From UBA11591 sp040220895 (lineage in GTDB: Bacteria > Bacteroidota > Bacteroidia > Flavobacteriales_E > Vicingaceae), in assembly GCA_040220895.1 (NCBI GenBank), contig JAVJVY010000019.1:186001-250000 (forward strand): a DNA stretch of 64,000 nucleotides. The letters are read 5' to 3'. A program made the translations under genes and the position numbers. Under the pieces are notes generated by a model. It searched no databases and was not told where the DNA came from. It saw nothing but the letters and a program-made list of their open reading frames with translations. Shown piece after piece: positions 27,930-37,116 of the stretch (positions are counted from its first letter, which is position 1; every line of letters begins with the position of its first letter).

Positions 27930-28727
27930 CTAATACAAGATGTTAAAATGCTCTTTTTGGTGGCGTTTGGCAAAAAATAATATGCCCAATTCAAACAGAT
28001 CGATGCTCAAACTGACCTTTGGATTGGACTTAATACGCTGCCAAGCACGTTCCATGCCATCAGACCAATGTATATCGTCCATTACAAGAACACTATTTTG
28101 ACGGCATTTATCTATAATTTTATTCGCGTATTCAACGCTCGCTTCTTCACGATGATTTCCATCAATGAAGGCAAAGTCAACTACATTGATCTCTTTCAAC
28201 AAGTCAGGTAAAACCTCGTCAAAGTTCCCGATAATTTGCCGGACATTCTCACACCTGAATCTTTTAAAACCGGAAATGGCAAAATTAGCAATGGCTGGTG
28301 AACCTTCCACAGTTATAACCTGGGCTCTGGGACAGGCCTTTGCAAGATATATGCTCGTAAGGCCCAGGGATGTTCCCAATTCAATAATGTTTTCTGGGTT
28401 GACCTTCTGTACAATTCTAAACAGCAGTTCGGCATACTTTTGAGATTTCACAGATGTTCTGAGAATTCGGGATACTTTGCGCTTATCACCGGCCTGTGAT
28501 AGCGAGCCAGCTCCCAAGTCGAGAACTTCTAAGTCATGTTCATTCAAGGAAATCAACTTTCTATACTCAGAGAGTGGGTTAAAGGCATAGAACGGTGTTC
28601 TGTTTTTGACCGTATCCTGTAGAAATTCATACACAAATGGTGAATGAATGCGATTGATTGAGGTCGCCCCGTAATAAAAGATCAGGAAACGTTTTAATTT
28701 TAAAAGAAGGGAAAGCAAGGCGCTCAC
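27930..28727 (-). CDS. Class I SAM-dependent O-methyltransferase
   Basis: The 265-residue cytosolic protein has a SAM-binding Rossmann region: NIIELGTSLGLTSIYLAKACP (motif I, about 116-136), ITVEGSP (motif II), and VDFAFIDGNHREEASVEY with VLMDDIHWSDGM later. This matches O-methyltransferase family 3/24 proteins. The substrate is not evident. It is 4 bases upstream of the cobalamin adenosyltransferase and 30 bases downstream of the DUF4249 gene, which may place it in the TonB receptor operon. Confidence 0.85.
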   Translation of the reverse strand: MSALLSLLLKLKRFLIFYYGATSINRIHSPFVYEFLQDTVKNRTPFYAFNPLSEYRKLISLNEHDLEVLDLGAGSLSQAGDKRKVSRILRTSVKSQKYAELLFRIVQKVNPENIIELGTSLGLTSIYLAKACPRAQVITVEGSPAIANFAISGFKRFRCENVRQIIGNFDEVLPDLLKEINVVDFAFIDGNHREEASVEYANKIIDKCRQNSVLVMDDIHWSDGMERAWQRIKSNPKVSLSIDLFELGILFFAKRHQKEHFNILY

Positions 28728-28757
28728 AATTCAATAATATGAAATCCTAATGAAAGG

Positions 28758-29609
28758 TTATTTCTGGCGAACAGTGATACTTGCTTCTCTTGCATTGCTG
28801 ACACTAAAGTAACCAAGTACTATTTCATTGGGGTCGCTCAAACTAATAACGTTGCCCTCCGGTGATCCCGGAGGTGTGTCGAATGGACCGCCACTATTGA
28901 ACACCTGTTCTTGAAGAAGGTACCAGAAATTATAAGCTCGCGCTGAAATAGAGGTTTGAAGAATGGAAACACTATCACCGGGCATCATACCGTAAACAAA
29001 AAACTGTGGAAATTCTTCAATCATATTGCCATCAACCAATCGGTCATCCGCAATCCAAAAGTATTGAGGCGAAAGTTGCTGCTCACCGTTAATATTTATG
29101 ATCCAACGGTAAAAGTCACCTATGCCCGCAGGTTCGACAGTTCTGATGCTTACATAGTAGCCCTGAGGTCTGAAGCCTTGAATGGAGTCCAATATTTCAT
29201 CACTTTGGTACAGTTCGAGGGGAGATACCCGAAGCAGTTTTTCTCCTAAGGATCGGTATATTCTGCCTTGGGCCGTTAAAATATTTAGGAAGTATGTCTT
29301 ACCTTCTTCAAGTTTGAAATTTGCCGTGTATCTTCCGCTACCGATCCCGGTTTCTCTAAATCCAACGCTATCGCCGTTATTGGTCATGATGTAAACCAAA
29401 GCCCCACTTATTCTGGGTGTTTGATTTTTATCAAAATAAGGGGCACTATTAGAAAGAGTTATTTGATGGATAGAATCCGTACTGTAGAGCAATGCTTCTA
29501 CTACAAGTTTCGTGTCTCCTTCCGGCACATCAACTACAATAAGATCTTCGCAGCCTATGGTAAATAGGCTTATCAGAAATGAAAAAATATAAAAGTGAGT
29601 CTTTTTCAT
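28758..29609 (-). CDS. DUF4249 family lipoprotein
   Basis: The 283-residue lipoprotein has lipobox TIGC with the lipidated Cys at residue 20. The EDLIVVDVPEGDTKLVVEALL opening and the beta-rich body are typical of DUF4249, a Bacteroidota family encoded directly after TonB-dependent receptors and probably forming an outer-membrane lid or partner lipoprotein. It starts one base after the receptor's stop, fitting that arrangement. The ligand is unknown. Confidence 0.88.
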   Translation of the reverse strand: MKKTHFYIFSFLISLFTIGCEDLIVVDVPEGDTKLVVEALLYSTDSIHQITLSNSAPYFDKNQTPRISGALVYIMTNNGDSVGFRETGIGSGRYTANFKLEEGKTYFLNILTAQGRIYRSLGEKLLRVSPLELYQSDEILDSIQGFRPQGYYVSIRTVEPAGIGDFYRWIININGEQQLSPQYFWIADDRLVDGNMIEEFPQFFVYGMMPGDSVSILQTSISARAYNFWYLLQEQVFNSGGPFDTPPGSPEGNVISLSDPNEIVLGYFSVSNAREASITVRQK

Positions 29610-29610
29610 A

Positions 29611-31986
29611 TCAAAATGTTACGCTGTAGCCTACCGAAGGCACGGGACTTCCTAAAATCGAAATTCGATAGGCTTCGGTATATTGAGGGTAATCTTCGTT
29701 TTGCCTGAATGACAAGCTGAAGGCATTTCTTCGGCCATAGGCATTAAACAAACTGAAGTTCCATTTGCCTTTAACTTTGGCATCCGGGTTTCTCTTTGGC
29801 CAGTAATTCAGCGATAGATCCAAACGGTGAAAATCGGGCATTCTGGCTCCATTTCGGTTGCTGAAATTTGAAAATACATAACCGTCAAATTCATACCTAC
29901 CATCGGGATAGGTTATGGGTTTACCAGTAGAATAATTGAAAACGCCCGATATTTCAACCTTTTGGCTTATATCATGATAAACAACCAAGGAAATATCATG
30001 AGGTTTATCGTAGTTTGACGGATAGGCATTGTCGCCGTTAATGCCGTGCACGGTTCGCTCTGTTCTAGCCAGTGTGTATGAAATCCAGCCGCTGGTTTTC
30101 CCCTTTCGTTTTTCTGCCTTAATTTCCAACCCATATGCACGGCCATTTCCTTTGAGTAAATCTTGTTCAACGTATGGATTCAAGATCAATGCTGCGCCAT
30201 CAACATAATCAACCAAGTCATAAAATTTTTTGTAATAGACCTCTGCAGATAGTTCAAACGTGTTATTATTGAAATTTTTAAAATAGCCTAAGGCAACCTG
30301 GTCGGCCCTTGAAGGTTCCACATATTTTCCACTTGGTTTCCAGACGTTAATAGGAAGGGGAGCCGTGGTATTTGTTATCAAATGAATGTATTGCCGCGTT
30401 CTGTTGTAACTCGCCTTTAAAGAGCTATGCTCATTCAATAGAAAGATCATTGAGGCGCGTGGCTCAAAACCGCCATATTGAGCAATGCTTTCATATTGAT
30501 CAAAAGTGGTGGATCCGATAACGTCGTTTTTGCCGTCAAACGAATTAGGATAATCCGGGTTTCTGGGAACACCTGTCTCATATTCGTAAACTTCGCCCGC
30601 CCCATGGTTTATAAAATGCGAATAGCGCAGACCGTACTGAAGGGTCAACCGGCTCCCGATTTTTTGTTCGTTGCTAATGTAAGCGCCCAATTCAAGCGCA
30701 TTTTCAGGGGGAACTTGAAACTCATTGAAGGCAGAAATTTCGGAACTACTCACCACTTTTCCCGGCTCAAATTTGTATTCCAGGGCACTTAGGCCAAATT
30801 TTAAATTATTGGTTGAACTGGCGTAATAGGTAAAGTCGTATTTCAAATTGTAATTCACAATTTTGGATTTCCAGTCAAAAGCGGTGTTTTCGTCGGTACT
30901 GCCAAGCACATAATCATAATTACTGTAGATAACTGAGAGGTTGCTGAATAACTTTTCATTGAATAGATGATTCCATCTAAATGTCGTAGTGCTGTTCCCC
31001 CATTGCATTCTGAAATTGAAATCTCCTCCGAATACAATGGCGTCATTGCCGAAATATCCCGAAAGAAAAATCCTGTTTTTTTCATTAATGATGTAATTGA
31101 CCTTGGCATTGGCATCGTAAAAATAGATGTTGTTATCTGCGTTATCTGGCGTTAGTTTAGCCATGTATCCCACATAAGAAATTCGCCCTGAGGCAATAAA
31201 AGACATCCTGTCTTTTATGATCGGCCCTTCGATGGTTGCTTTGGACGCAATGGAACTGATTCCCGCAGAGCCCGTGAGTTTTTTCATATTTCCTTCTTTC
31301 TGATGTATTTCCAACACCGAAGAAAGCCTACCACCGTGCTCGGCCGGAATACCTCCCTTGTAAAGTTTAACATCCTGAGTAGCCTCGGTATTAAAAACCG
31401 AGAAGAATCCAAACAGATGAGATGAATTGTAAATCGGCGCACCATCGAGTAAAATCAGGTTCTGATCTACATTTCCTCCCCGCACGTTGAATCCATTGGA
31501 ACCTTCACCAACATTTGTCACTCCAGGAAGCAATACAAGGCTATTGATGATGTCAGGCTCTCCAAGAAATGCAGGCATTTTTTCAACCTGTTTCGCATCC
31601 AGTCGCTCTACGCTCATTTCAACAGAGGTTACATTCTGATCTTGTCTTTCTCCTTCAACCACGATTTCATCCAGCGAAACCTCCTCTTCTTCGAATTCAA
31701 AGGTCAAGGTGGTATTGCTATTCAAGTCAACGCTTTTGGTCTGCGTGGTGAAGCCCAATGAACTGAATACCAGGGTATAATTTCCGGGCGGAAGAGAAAT
31801 CGAATAATAACCGTAAATATTTGTGGTTGTGCCCGTTTCTAATTCCGGTATGTAAATCGCCGCCCCGATAATTGCTTCACCGCTACTTTCATCTGTTAAA
31901 TAACCGCTAATGGTTAAATTTTTTTGACCTAATGCAGAAATAGAAAGCAGAAGGAAGATACAAGCTAAGGTGGTGAAATACTTCAT
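29611..31986 (-). CDS. TonB-dependent receptor with carboxypeptidase-like N-terminal domain
   Basis: The 791-residue outer-membrane receptor has a signal peptide (about 1-20), a CarboxypepD_reg-like domain (about 24-108; TISGYLTDESSGEAIIGA), a plug domain (about 115-235; DIINSLVLLPGVTNVGEGSNGFNVRGG) and a 22-strand-type barrel ending in phenylalanine (SVGYSVTF). It should import a ligand using TonB energy. The neighbouring DUF4249 lipoprotein is its expected partner. Nothing in the sequence fixes the ligand. A TATATTTG promoter element lies 10 bases upstream. Confidence 0.95.
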   Translation of the reverse strand: MKYFTTLACIFLLLSISALGQKNLTISGYLTDESSGEAIIGAAIYIPELETGTTTNIYGYYSISLPPGNYTLVFSSLGFTTQTKSVDLNSNTTLTFEFEEEEVSLDEIVVEGERQDQNVTSVEMSVERLDAKQVEKMPAFLGEPDIINSLVLLPGVTNVGEGSNGFNVRGGNVDQNLILLDGAPIYNSSHLFGFFSVFNTEATQDVKLYKGGIPAEHGGRLSSVLEIHQKEGNMKKLTGSAGISSIASKATIEGPIIKDRMSFIASGRISYVGYMAKLTPDNADNNIYFYDANAKVNYIINEKNRIFLSGYFGNDAIVFGGDFNFRMQWGNSTTTFRWNHLFNEKLFSNLSVIYSNYDYVLGSTDENTAFDWKSKIVNYNLKYDFTYYASSTNNLKFGLSALEYKFEPGKVVSSSEISAFNEFQVPPENALELGAYISNEQKIGSRLTLQYGLRYSHFINHGAGEVYEYETGVPRNPDYPNSFDGKNDVIGSTTFDQYESIAQYGGFEPRASMIFLLNEHSSLKASYNRTRQYIHLITNTTAPLPINVWKPSGKYVEPSRADQVALGYFKNFNNNTFELSAEVYYKKFYDLVDYVDGAALILNPYVEQDLLKGNGRAYGLEIKAEKRKGKTSGWISYTLARTERTVHGINGDNAYPSNYDKPHDISLVVYHDISQKVEISGVFNYSTGKPITYPDGRYEFDGYVFSNFSNRNGARMPDFHRLDLSLNYWPKRNPDAKVKGKWNFSLFNAYGRRNAFSLSFRQNEDYPQYTEAYRISILGSPVPSVGYSVTF

Positions 31987-31996
31987 TTTGGTGGTG

Positions 31997-32004
31997 CAAA
32001 TATA
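31997..32004 (-). promoter_or_regulatory. Bacteroidota -7 element (TATATTTG) before the TonB receptor gene
   Basis: An exact TAnnTTTG match on the minus strand lies 10 bases before the receptor ATG. No -33 TTTG was seen at the usual spacing. Confidence 0.45.
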
Positions 32005-32093
32005 TTGGAATCAAGTCCTCACATATCGACACCTTGGTCTTATTTTTTTGTGGAATGAGAAGTTTTTAGACATTTGAGCACTTTAGTTGAACC

Positions 32094-33071
32094 ATGCGCG
32101 GCATAAAACACGGATTAATTTCGTTTTTTTTGATCTTGTCAACCCCTTTTGCCAGGGGTCAGGATTTTTACACCATCTTCGATGCCGACGTCGAATATTC
32201 ACCTGGTAACACCTATGTTCTTGAACCGCGCAATACTGTGACTATTCAAGAAAACAATTCAAATTTCAATCTTCCACTTCAACGTGAGAATGGAGATGCA
32301 TTTCTAGTGGGACTTGGTGTGCATAAATTGAGACTTTTACCAACGTTCAACGTGTCGCCAATAAATACCGATACAGTTTATACTTCAACTTATCAGTTTT
32401 ACCGGTACCGGATTCAAGGCGGCTATAACAAACAGTGGAATGATAAGGTGAGCTCAGTTATTGTTTTAATGTTACGTATGAGTTCAGATTTGGAAGATGG
32501 AATTCAATCGGACATTTTTCAATTCGGTGGTGCTTTTTTGATGAGTGAAAAAAGGACGGACAATTTCACCTTAAAGTATGGTATCTACGCCAATACCGAA
32601 TTCTTCGGACTATTTATTGCACCTCTTCTGGGATACGACTGGATAATCAATGATAAAACCAGAATGTTTGGCGTGCTTCCTGCACGGATGACATTTCAAC
32701 GAAAGCTTTCTAATACCTTCAGAACTGGTTTGATATTCATGGCACCTTCTTACTCGTATCGTCTGGGAGAAAGCACTTTTGAAAATGCCAAAGGTGAAAC
32801 AGTGCCCACCTATGCGCAGAACATAAAAAATACCCTTTCGCTGTACTTTGATACTTATTTAACTAAAAGTATAGCGCTGCAACTGAGAGGGGGCAGGACG
32901 GTTTTTAGACGAATCAGATTGTACGAATCGGACGATGTTAATACGATAAATGTTTACGGCATTGGCATAGGTGGTGGTCGGAGACAGCCAATTCCGGTTC
33001 CCGCATTCCGGGACTTCGACGACGGTTGGATTGTAAATGTCAGTTTATCCTACCGCTTTAATCTTGAATAG
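32094..33071 (+). CDS. Exported beta-rich protein, DUF6268-like
   Basis: The 325-residue protein has a signal peptide (cleavage near FARGQ, about residue 22) and a barrel-like body with alternating strands; the DVEYSPGNTY start of the mature part resembles DUF6268 outer-membrane proteins. It ends in YRFNLE rather than a terminal aromatic. Its last 14 bases overlap the convergent acyltransferase gene, so the two genes read through each other's ends. The function is unknown. Confidence 0.65.
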   Translation: MRGIKHGLISFFLILSTPFARGQDFYTIFDADVEYSPGNTYVLEPRNTVTIQENNSNFNLPLQRENGDAFLVGLGVHKLRLLPTFNVSPINTDTVYTSTYQFYRYRIQGGYNKQWNDKVSSVIVLMLRMSSDLEDGIQSDIFQFGGAFLMSEKRTDNFTLKYGIYANTEFFGLFIAPLLGYDWIINDKTRMFGVLPARMTFQRKLSNTFRTGLIFMAPSYSYRLGESTFENAKGETVPTYAQNIKNTLSLYFDTYLTKSIALQLRGGRTVFRRIRLYESDDVNTINVYGIGIGGGRRQPIPVPAFRDFDDGWIVNVSLSYRFNLE

Positions 33072-33951
33072 GCATTTCATGCGGCCTTGGATGCTTCCAA
33101 CGGCTATGTGACCAAAGCCAGTCTTCAGGTCGTTCACTTACAATCTTTTCCAATTGATCCCTGTAAGCGCCAATGACATCTCCTTTTTTCAAATGATCGG
33201 TATCAGTGACCAACCAACGGATTTGCACAAAATAGTGCCCCCTTTTCTTTCGCTGTATTTCAAAAAATAATACCGGTAAGCGATGTTCCAAGGCAAATTT
33301 TTCTACTCCGTAAAAGAAGGCTGTTTCACGATTCAGAAAATGGGTCCAAAAAGCCTTGGTTGGATCAGAAGGTCGCTGGTCGGCTATCAAGACCAATGCA
33401 AAAGGGCTTTCTACTGATATGTTTTCCATCAAGTTCACAACTGATTTCATTTCGACCAGACCTGTCCCGTAACGCCCTCTGTTTTTTATCATGTACTTAT
33501 CGATGTATGGGTGGTGTAAACGCTTGTAAACACCGGTAATTTGATGGGACACTTGCAGGTCCAGGGCCATTGCTCCCCATTCCCAATTTGTTAAATGAGC
33601 AGTTGTTGCAATAACAGAAGTTCCCCGCATAAAGTATTCCTGAAGCTTTTCATCTTTAGCGATCTCGTAGCGCTTGATAAGTGCATTTTTGCTTAAGGTG
33701 AATCCCTTCAAACTTTCGAGTAGAATGTCACTCAAATTTCGGTAAAACTTAAAACAGATTTGCTTTATTTCCTTGTCAGACTTTTGAGGAAAGGCACTTT
33801 TAAGATTTGAAATTATAAGTTTTTTGCGATAGGGAAGGACATAATAAAGCAGTAACGTCAGAAAATCCGATAAAAAATAGATGATAGGAAATGGAATAAA
33901 CCAAAAAATGGCAATAACCATGCGAAGTAAGAGGTATCCGAGTAGTTTCAT
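33058..33951 (-). CDS. Lipid A biosynthesis acyltransferase (LpxL/HtrB family)
   Basis: The 297-residue inner-membrane enzyme adds a secondary acyl chain to lipid A precursors. The N-terminus is hydrophobic (about 5-40). The catalytic region ATTAHLTNWEWGAMAL near residue 115 holds the HxxxxWE motif, and VYKRLHHPYID and ADQRPSDPTKAFWTHFLNR further on match the family. The length is typical. The C-terminal WLWSHSRWKHPRP is also conserved. It is monocistronic by context, with its own TATCTTTG promoter element. Confidence 0.92.
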   Translation of the reverse strand: MKLLGYLLLRMVIAIFWFIPFPIIYFLSDFLTLLLYYVLPYRKKLIISNLKSAFPQKSDKEIKQICFKFYRNLSDILLESLKGFTLSKNALIKRYEIAKDEKLQEYFMRGTSVIATTAHLTNWEWGAMALDLQVSHQITGVYKRLHHPYIDKYMIKNRGRYGTGLVEMKSVVNLMENISVESPFALVLIADQRPSDPTKAFWTHFLNRETAFFYGVEKFALEHRLPVLFFEIQRKKRGHYFVQIRWLVTDTDHLKKGDVIGAYRDQLEKIVSERPEDWLWSHSRWKHPRPHEMPIQD

Positions 33952-33983
33952 TTATATTTATTCCGCGCCTTACTGTTGGATAA

Positions 33984-33991
33984 CAAAGATA
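33984..33991 (-). promoter_or_regulatory. Bacteroidota -7 element (TATCTTTG) before the lipid A acyltransferase gene
   Basis: An exact TAnnTTTG match on the minus strand lies 32 bases before the ATG at 33951. A T-rich stretch about 20 bases upstream may act as the -33 element. Confidence 0.45.
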
Positions 33992-34019
33992 ATTTAACAC
34001 AGGAATAAAATTTTACCGG

Positions 34020-35759
34020 ATGAAGCGTTGGCTAATCTTTGCTATTTTATCAGTGATATCATTGATCGGACTTTCTTCACTGTTGATAGACGGAGTATTG
34101 GAAGGATTGATTGAATCTAAACTTCGAAAAGCGATCCTTCTGGACGAACGCAGTACCTATGACATTCAATACGAAAGTATTCACACCAGATTTTTAAAAG
34201 GAAGCATTTTGATCAGTGGCCTGCATCTCTTTCCACGCCAACCAGAGAATTCGAAAAGTGCATCAATCACTGATAAGGCGCTTTATGATATTCGTTTAAA
34301 AGAATTTGCGCTTTCAGGATTGAGCACTTGGAGATTATTGTTCCACGGTGAAATCGCCATCCAATCAATATTCCTTGATCAGGTGGCTGTAAAAGTCTAC
34401 TCAGCACATCGCGCTAAATCTGGTCCTACCGCAGAAAATCTTGCACGCGATATCATTGCGCCAACACTTGAATTCGCCTTTTTGGACTCCCTCAAACTTG
34501 AGAATGCCAGGTTCGATTTCTACCAAATTGCGCAAGACACGACAAAGCTCTTCTCCTTTGACTCTTTGACGTTTTCGGTTTATGAACTTTACATCGATAG
34601 TGGACTGATCAGATCGGGCGAATACTTCGATTATCAAGGGCTTTCGATGAAAGTGAAAAATATTGAACTGGATTATTTTCCCCAGGTAGCATTAAAATTA
34701 AAGGACCTCTCCTTAAACCCTAACGAGGGTCGCATGCAAATCACAGGCTTGGAAATTAAAAATAAAGAGGATAAGTACGAATTTATGAAGCATCAGGCGT
34801 TCGAAACCGATTGGATCAGCCTTAAATTGGATAAAGTCATTTTAGAAAACTTGGATTTTAATAAGTTTCATGAATCCGGGGAATTAGAAATGGACCTGGT
34901 AGAACTGATTAATCCGGCTATTGAGTTATACCGTGATAAACGCCTTCCCGATCAACCATTTAGGTTCGTTCCACTTCCCTTCAGGACAATCAGGGAACTA
35001 GGCTTTATTTTTCATGTCAATCAATTGCAAGTAAAAAATGCCAGTTTGTCTTACGTTGAATGGGCTGAATATTCTGTCCGTCCTGGGGTGCTAAAAATGG
35101 ATCATTTGGAGGCAAATGTACGGAACCTTACTTCCAATAATTCACGCCTGATGATAAATGACACCATGATCGTAGAATCAAAGGGGCGCTTGATGAATAG
35201 CGGTGTTATAAGCGTTGAATTGAAAGCAGCTATTTTAGACTCTAATGATTTCTTCACGTTGACTGGTAAGCTTTCCAACATAGATTTTGTGGCTTTGAAT
35301 CCTCTGGTTGAACATCAAGCCATGGTAAGATTCAATGAGGGCAAGATCAATTCGATTGTTTTTGAGCTTGAGGGAAACAACGTTGAGTCAGCAGGGACCT
35401 TGGATCTCGATTATGAAGGTTTGAAGAACATGACTTTGTTAAGAAACAAGACTGAATTAGAGGCTAATTCCAATTCAAGGAAAAAGAAAGAAGGCAAAAG
35501 GTTGCTCTCCTTTCTTGCAAATACATACGTCCTGAACAGTTATCATCCGGGCATGATTGATTATTATCAGGGGCGAATTCGATTTAAACGCGATCAGGGT
35601 AAAGCAATATTTCACTTTACCTTACATAGCTTGATCACTGGCCTTAAATCTAGCATGCTTCCCAATTTGGAAGATGATTGGAGTGAAATAAAAAGGCAGC
35701 ACCAAAAATCCTTAAGAGAAGAACGTCTATTGAAGAAGAAAAGCAAGCGAAATAAGTGA
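34020..35759 (+). CDS. AsmA-like/DUF748-like envelope protein of unknown function
   Basis: The 579-residue protein has one N-terminal membrane helix (about 3-22) and a beta-rich body with repeated patterns such as LKLENARFDFYQI, VILENLDFNKF and LQVKNASLSYVEW. These 'L-x-L-x-x-A/L-x-F/Y' strands resemble AsmA-type lipid-groove proteins but are not close enough to assign. It ends in a very basic tail (KKKSKRNK). It is divergent from the lipid A acyltransferase with 68 bases between them, which would fit an envelope role, by inference only. Confidence 0.55.
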   Translation: MKRWLIFAILSVISLIGLSSLLIDGVLEGLIESKLRKAILLDERSTYDIQYESIHTRFLKGSILISGLHLFPRQPENSKSASITDKALYDIRLKEFALSGLSTWRLLFHGEIAIQSIFLDQVAVKVYSAHRAKSGPTAENLARDIIAPTLEFAFLDSLKLENARFDFYQIAQDTTKLFSFDSLTFSVYELYIDSGLIRSGEYFDYQGLSMKVKNIELDYFPQVALKLKDLSLNPNEGRMQITGLEIKNKEDKYEFMKHQAFETDWISLKLDKVILENLDFNKFHESGELEMDLVELINPAIELYRDKRLPDQPFRFVPLPFRTIRELGFIFHVNQLQVKNASLSYVEWAEYSVRPGVLKMDHLEANVRNLTSNNSRLMINDTMIVESKGRLMNSGVISVELKAAILDSNDFFTLTGKLSNIDFVALNPLVEHQAMVRFNEGKINSIVFELEGNNVESAGTLDLDYEGLKNMTLLRNKTELEANSNSRKKKEGKRLLSFLANTYVLNSYHPGMIDYYQGRIRFKRDQGKAIFHFTLHSLITGLKSSMLPNLEDDWSEIKRQHQKSLREERLLKKKSKRNK

Positions 35760-35801
35760 GACCCATGAATGACTGGCTGACAAAGTACTACTTTGAGTAG
35801 T

Positions 35802-36299
35802 TTATAATTGCGTAGATTTTGGAAAATCGTAATGATCAAGTTGCCCTGTTCCCCCGCTAATTTCCAACCAATCGTCAACTTGAAACGATAGCCAAGCCAG
35901 GCCACAAGTTGGAATATTGTAAATCGAAGTGTTTGCCAGGTAATTGACAATCGCGGTTATTCCGGGGTTATGTGAGCAAATACATATTGAATTAAGGTCA
36001 TTGGTTGCTTGAGTTATGCAGTTCATAAAATCCTTTGATGAAGGAAGATACAATTCATCCATTGTTTCCATTGGAATAGTAATCCATCTTGCCTTATCTA
36101 TGAGCAATTCAATGGTTTGTCGGGTTCTAGTTGCGGGACTTAGAAACACCCTGTCAACACTCAAATTCATTGAATGAAGTCGTTTACCCATTTCTGGGGC
36201 ATCGCGAAGGCCTCGTTGATTCAGTGGTCTGTCAAAATCGGTCAAATTTTTTTTTCCCCAATCGGATTTTGCATGACGGATAAATAGAATTTTTTTCAT
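35802..36299 (-). CDS. sixA: SixA-like histidine phosphatase
   Basis: The 165-residue protein belongs to the histidine phosphatase superfamily. The RHAKSDWG motif at residues 8-15 is typical of SixA, which removes phosphate from phospho-histidine. The second conserved histidine lies in ICSHNPGI near 108. The ATG at 36299 was chosen because it puts the RHAKS motif at the usual distance; the in-frame GTG-type start 12 bases upstream would overlap the ZIP gene. It is the last gene of the mntR-ZIP unit (gap 4 bases), an unusual neighbour for a metal operon. Confidence 0.9.
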   Translation of the reverse strand: MKKILFIRHAKSDWGKKNLTDFDRPLNQRGLRDAPEMGKRLHSMNLSVDRVFLSPATRTRQTIELLIDKARWITIPMETMDELYLPSSKDFMNCITQATNDLNSICICSHNPGITAIVNYLANTSIYNIPTCGLAWLSFQVDDWLEISGGTGQLDHYDFPKSTQL

Positions 36300-36303
36300 C
36301 CGA

Positions 36304-37116
36304 TCAACCAAGCGCTACATCAAGGATCATCATTACCACAAAACCAGCAATGAAGCCCAACGTAGCAAAATCCGTGTATTTGTCGCGTTGAGATTCCGGC
36401 ACCACTTCTTCAATGACAACATAGATCATCGCTCCCGCCGCAAATGCCAAAGCGTATGGTAGAATTGGTTGAGCGTATATTACCGCCAGGGCTCCAAAAA
36501 CACCGGCTATGGGCTCTACAATGGCAGAGAGCTGCCCCCACCAGAACGAACGAAAAGGACTCATGCCTTTTCTCCTAAGGGGCATGGCAACCGCAATTCC
36601 TTCAGGAAAATTTTGTATTCCAATGCCAATGGCCAGAGCGACTGCTGCACCGAATTCAGCATTGGGAATACCAGCCGCTGCAGCTCCAAATGCCACTCCA
36701 ACGGCAAGACCTTCGGGAATGTTATGCAATGTTATTGCCATAACCAGCAGCACCGTACTACTCCAATCTGCATCGATGCCTTCTCTTTCCGACATTTTGG
36801 CATTGATGTGCACGTGTGGAATAAAATTATCTAGGGCAAACAGAAACAAGGCGCCCACAGTAAAACCGACAGCAGCAGGAAACCAATTAGGCAAAGGTCC
36901 ACCTTCTGACATCTCTATGGCGGGTGAAAGTAATGACCAGTAACTGGCTGCTACCATCACTCCGCCGGTGAATCCAAGCATAGTGTCGAGTAATTTTCTT
37001 GACATATTTTTAAAAGGGAACACAAGAGCTGCTCCGGCAGCAGTCAGGAGCCATGTAAAAGTCGTTGCCAGGAATGCCTGCATTACAGGGTGAAGGGAAA
37101 GAAAATAGTCAATCAT
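36304..37116 (-). CDS. ZIP family divalent metal transporter
   Basis: The 270-residue inner-membrane protein has eight hydrophobic segments. The two metal-binding helices are clear: HNIPEGLAVG near residue 136 and QNFPEGIAVAMPL near 171, plus the EPIAG motif near 200. A cytoplasmic loop with HVHINAKMSE (about 100-110) may bind metal. The family imports zinc, iron or manganese (ZupT group). Its start overlaps the stop of the DtxR-type regulator by 4 bases, so it is probably controlled by that regulator in response to metal. Confidence 0.93.
   Translation of the reverse strand: MIDYFLSLHPVMQAFLATTFTWLLTAAGAALVFPFKNMSRKLLDTMLGFTGGVMVAASYWSLLSPAIEMSEGGPLPNWFPAAVGFTVGALFLFALDNFIPHVHINAKMSEREGIDADWSSTVLLVMAITLHNIPEGLAVGVAFGAAAAGIPNAEFGAAVALAIGIGIQNFPEGIAVAMPLRRKGMSPFRSFWWGQLSAIVEPIAGVFGALAVIYAQPILPYALAFAAGAMIYVVIEEVVPESQRDKYTDFATLGFIAGFVVMMILDVALG

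Noticed and set aside
35784..35805. Short palindromic stretch around CAAAGTACTACTTTG between convergent genes
   Set aside because: Stem of about five pairs without a T-run; not supported as a terminator or operator.
36509..36943. A 144-codon open frame on the plus strand
   Set aside because: It is antisense to the ZIP transporter, whose motifs are clear.
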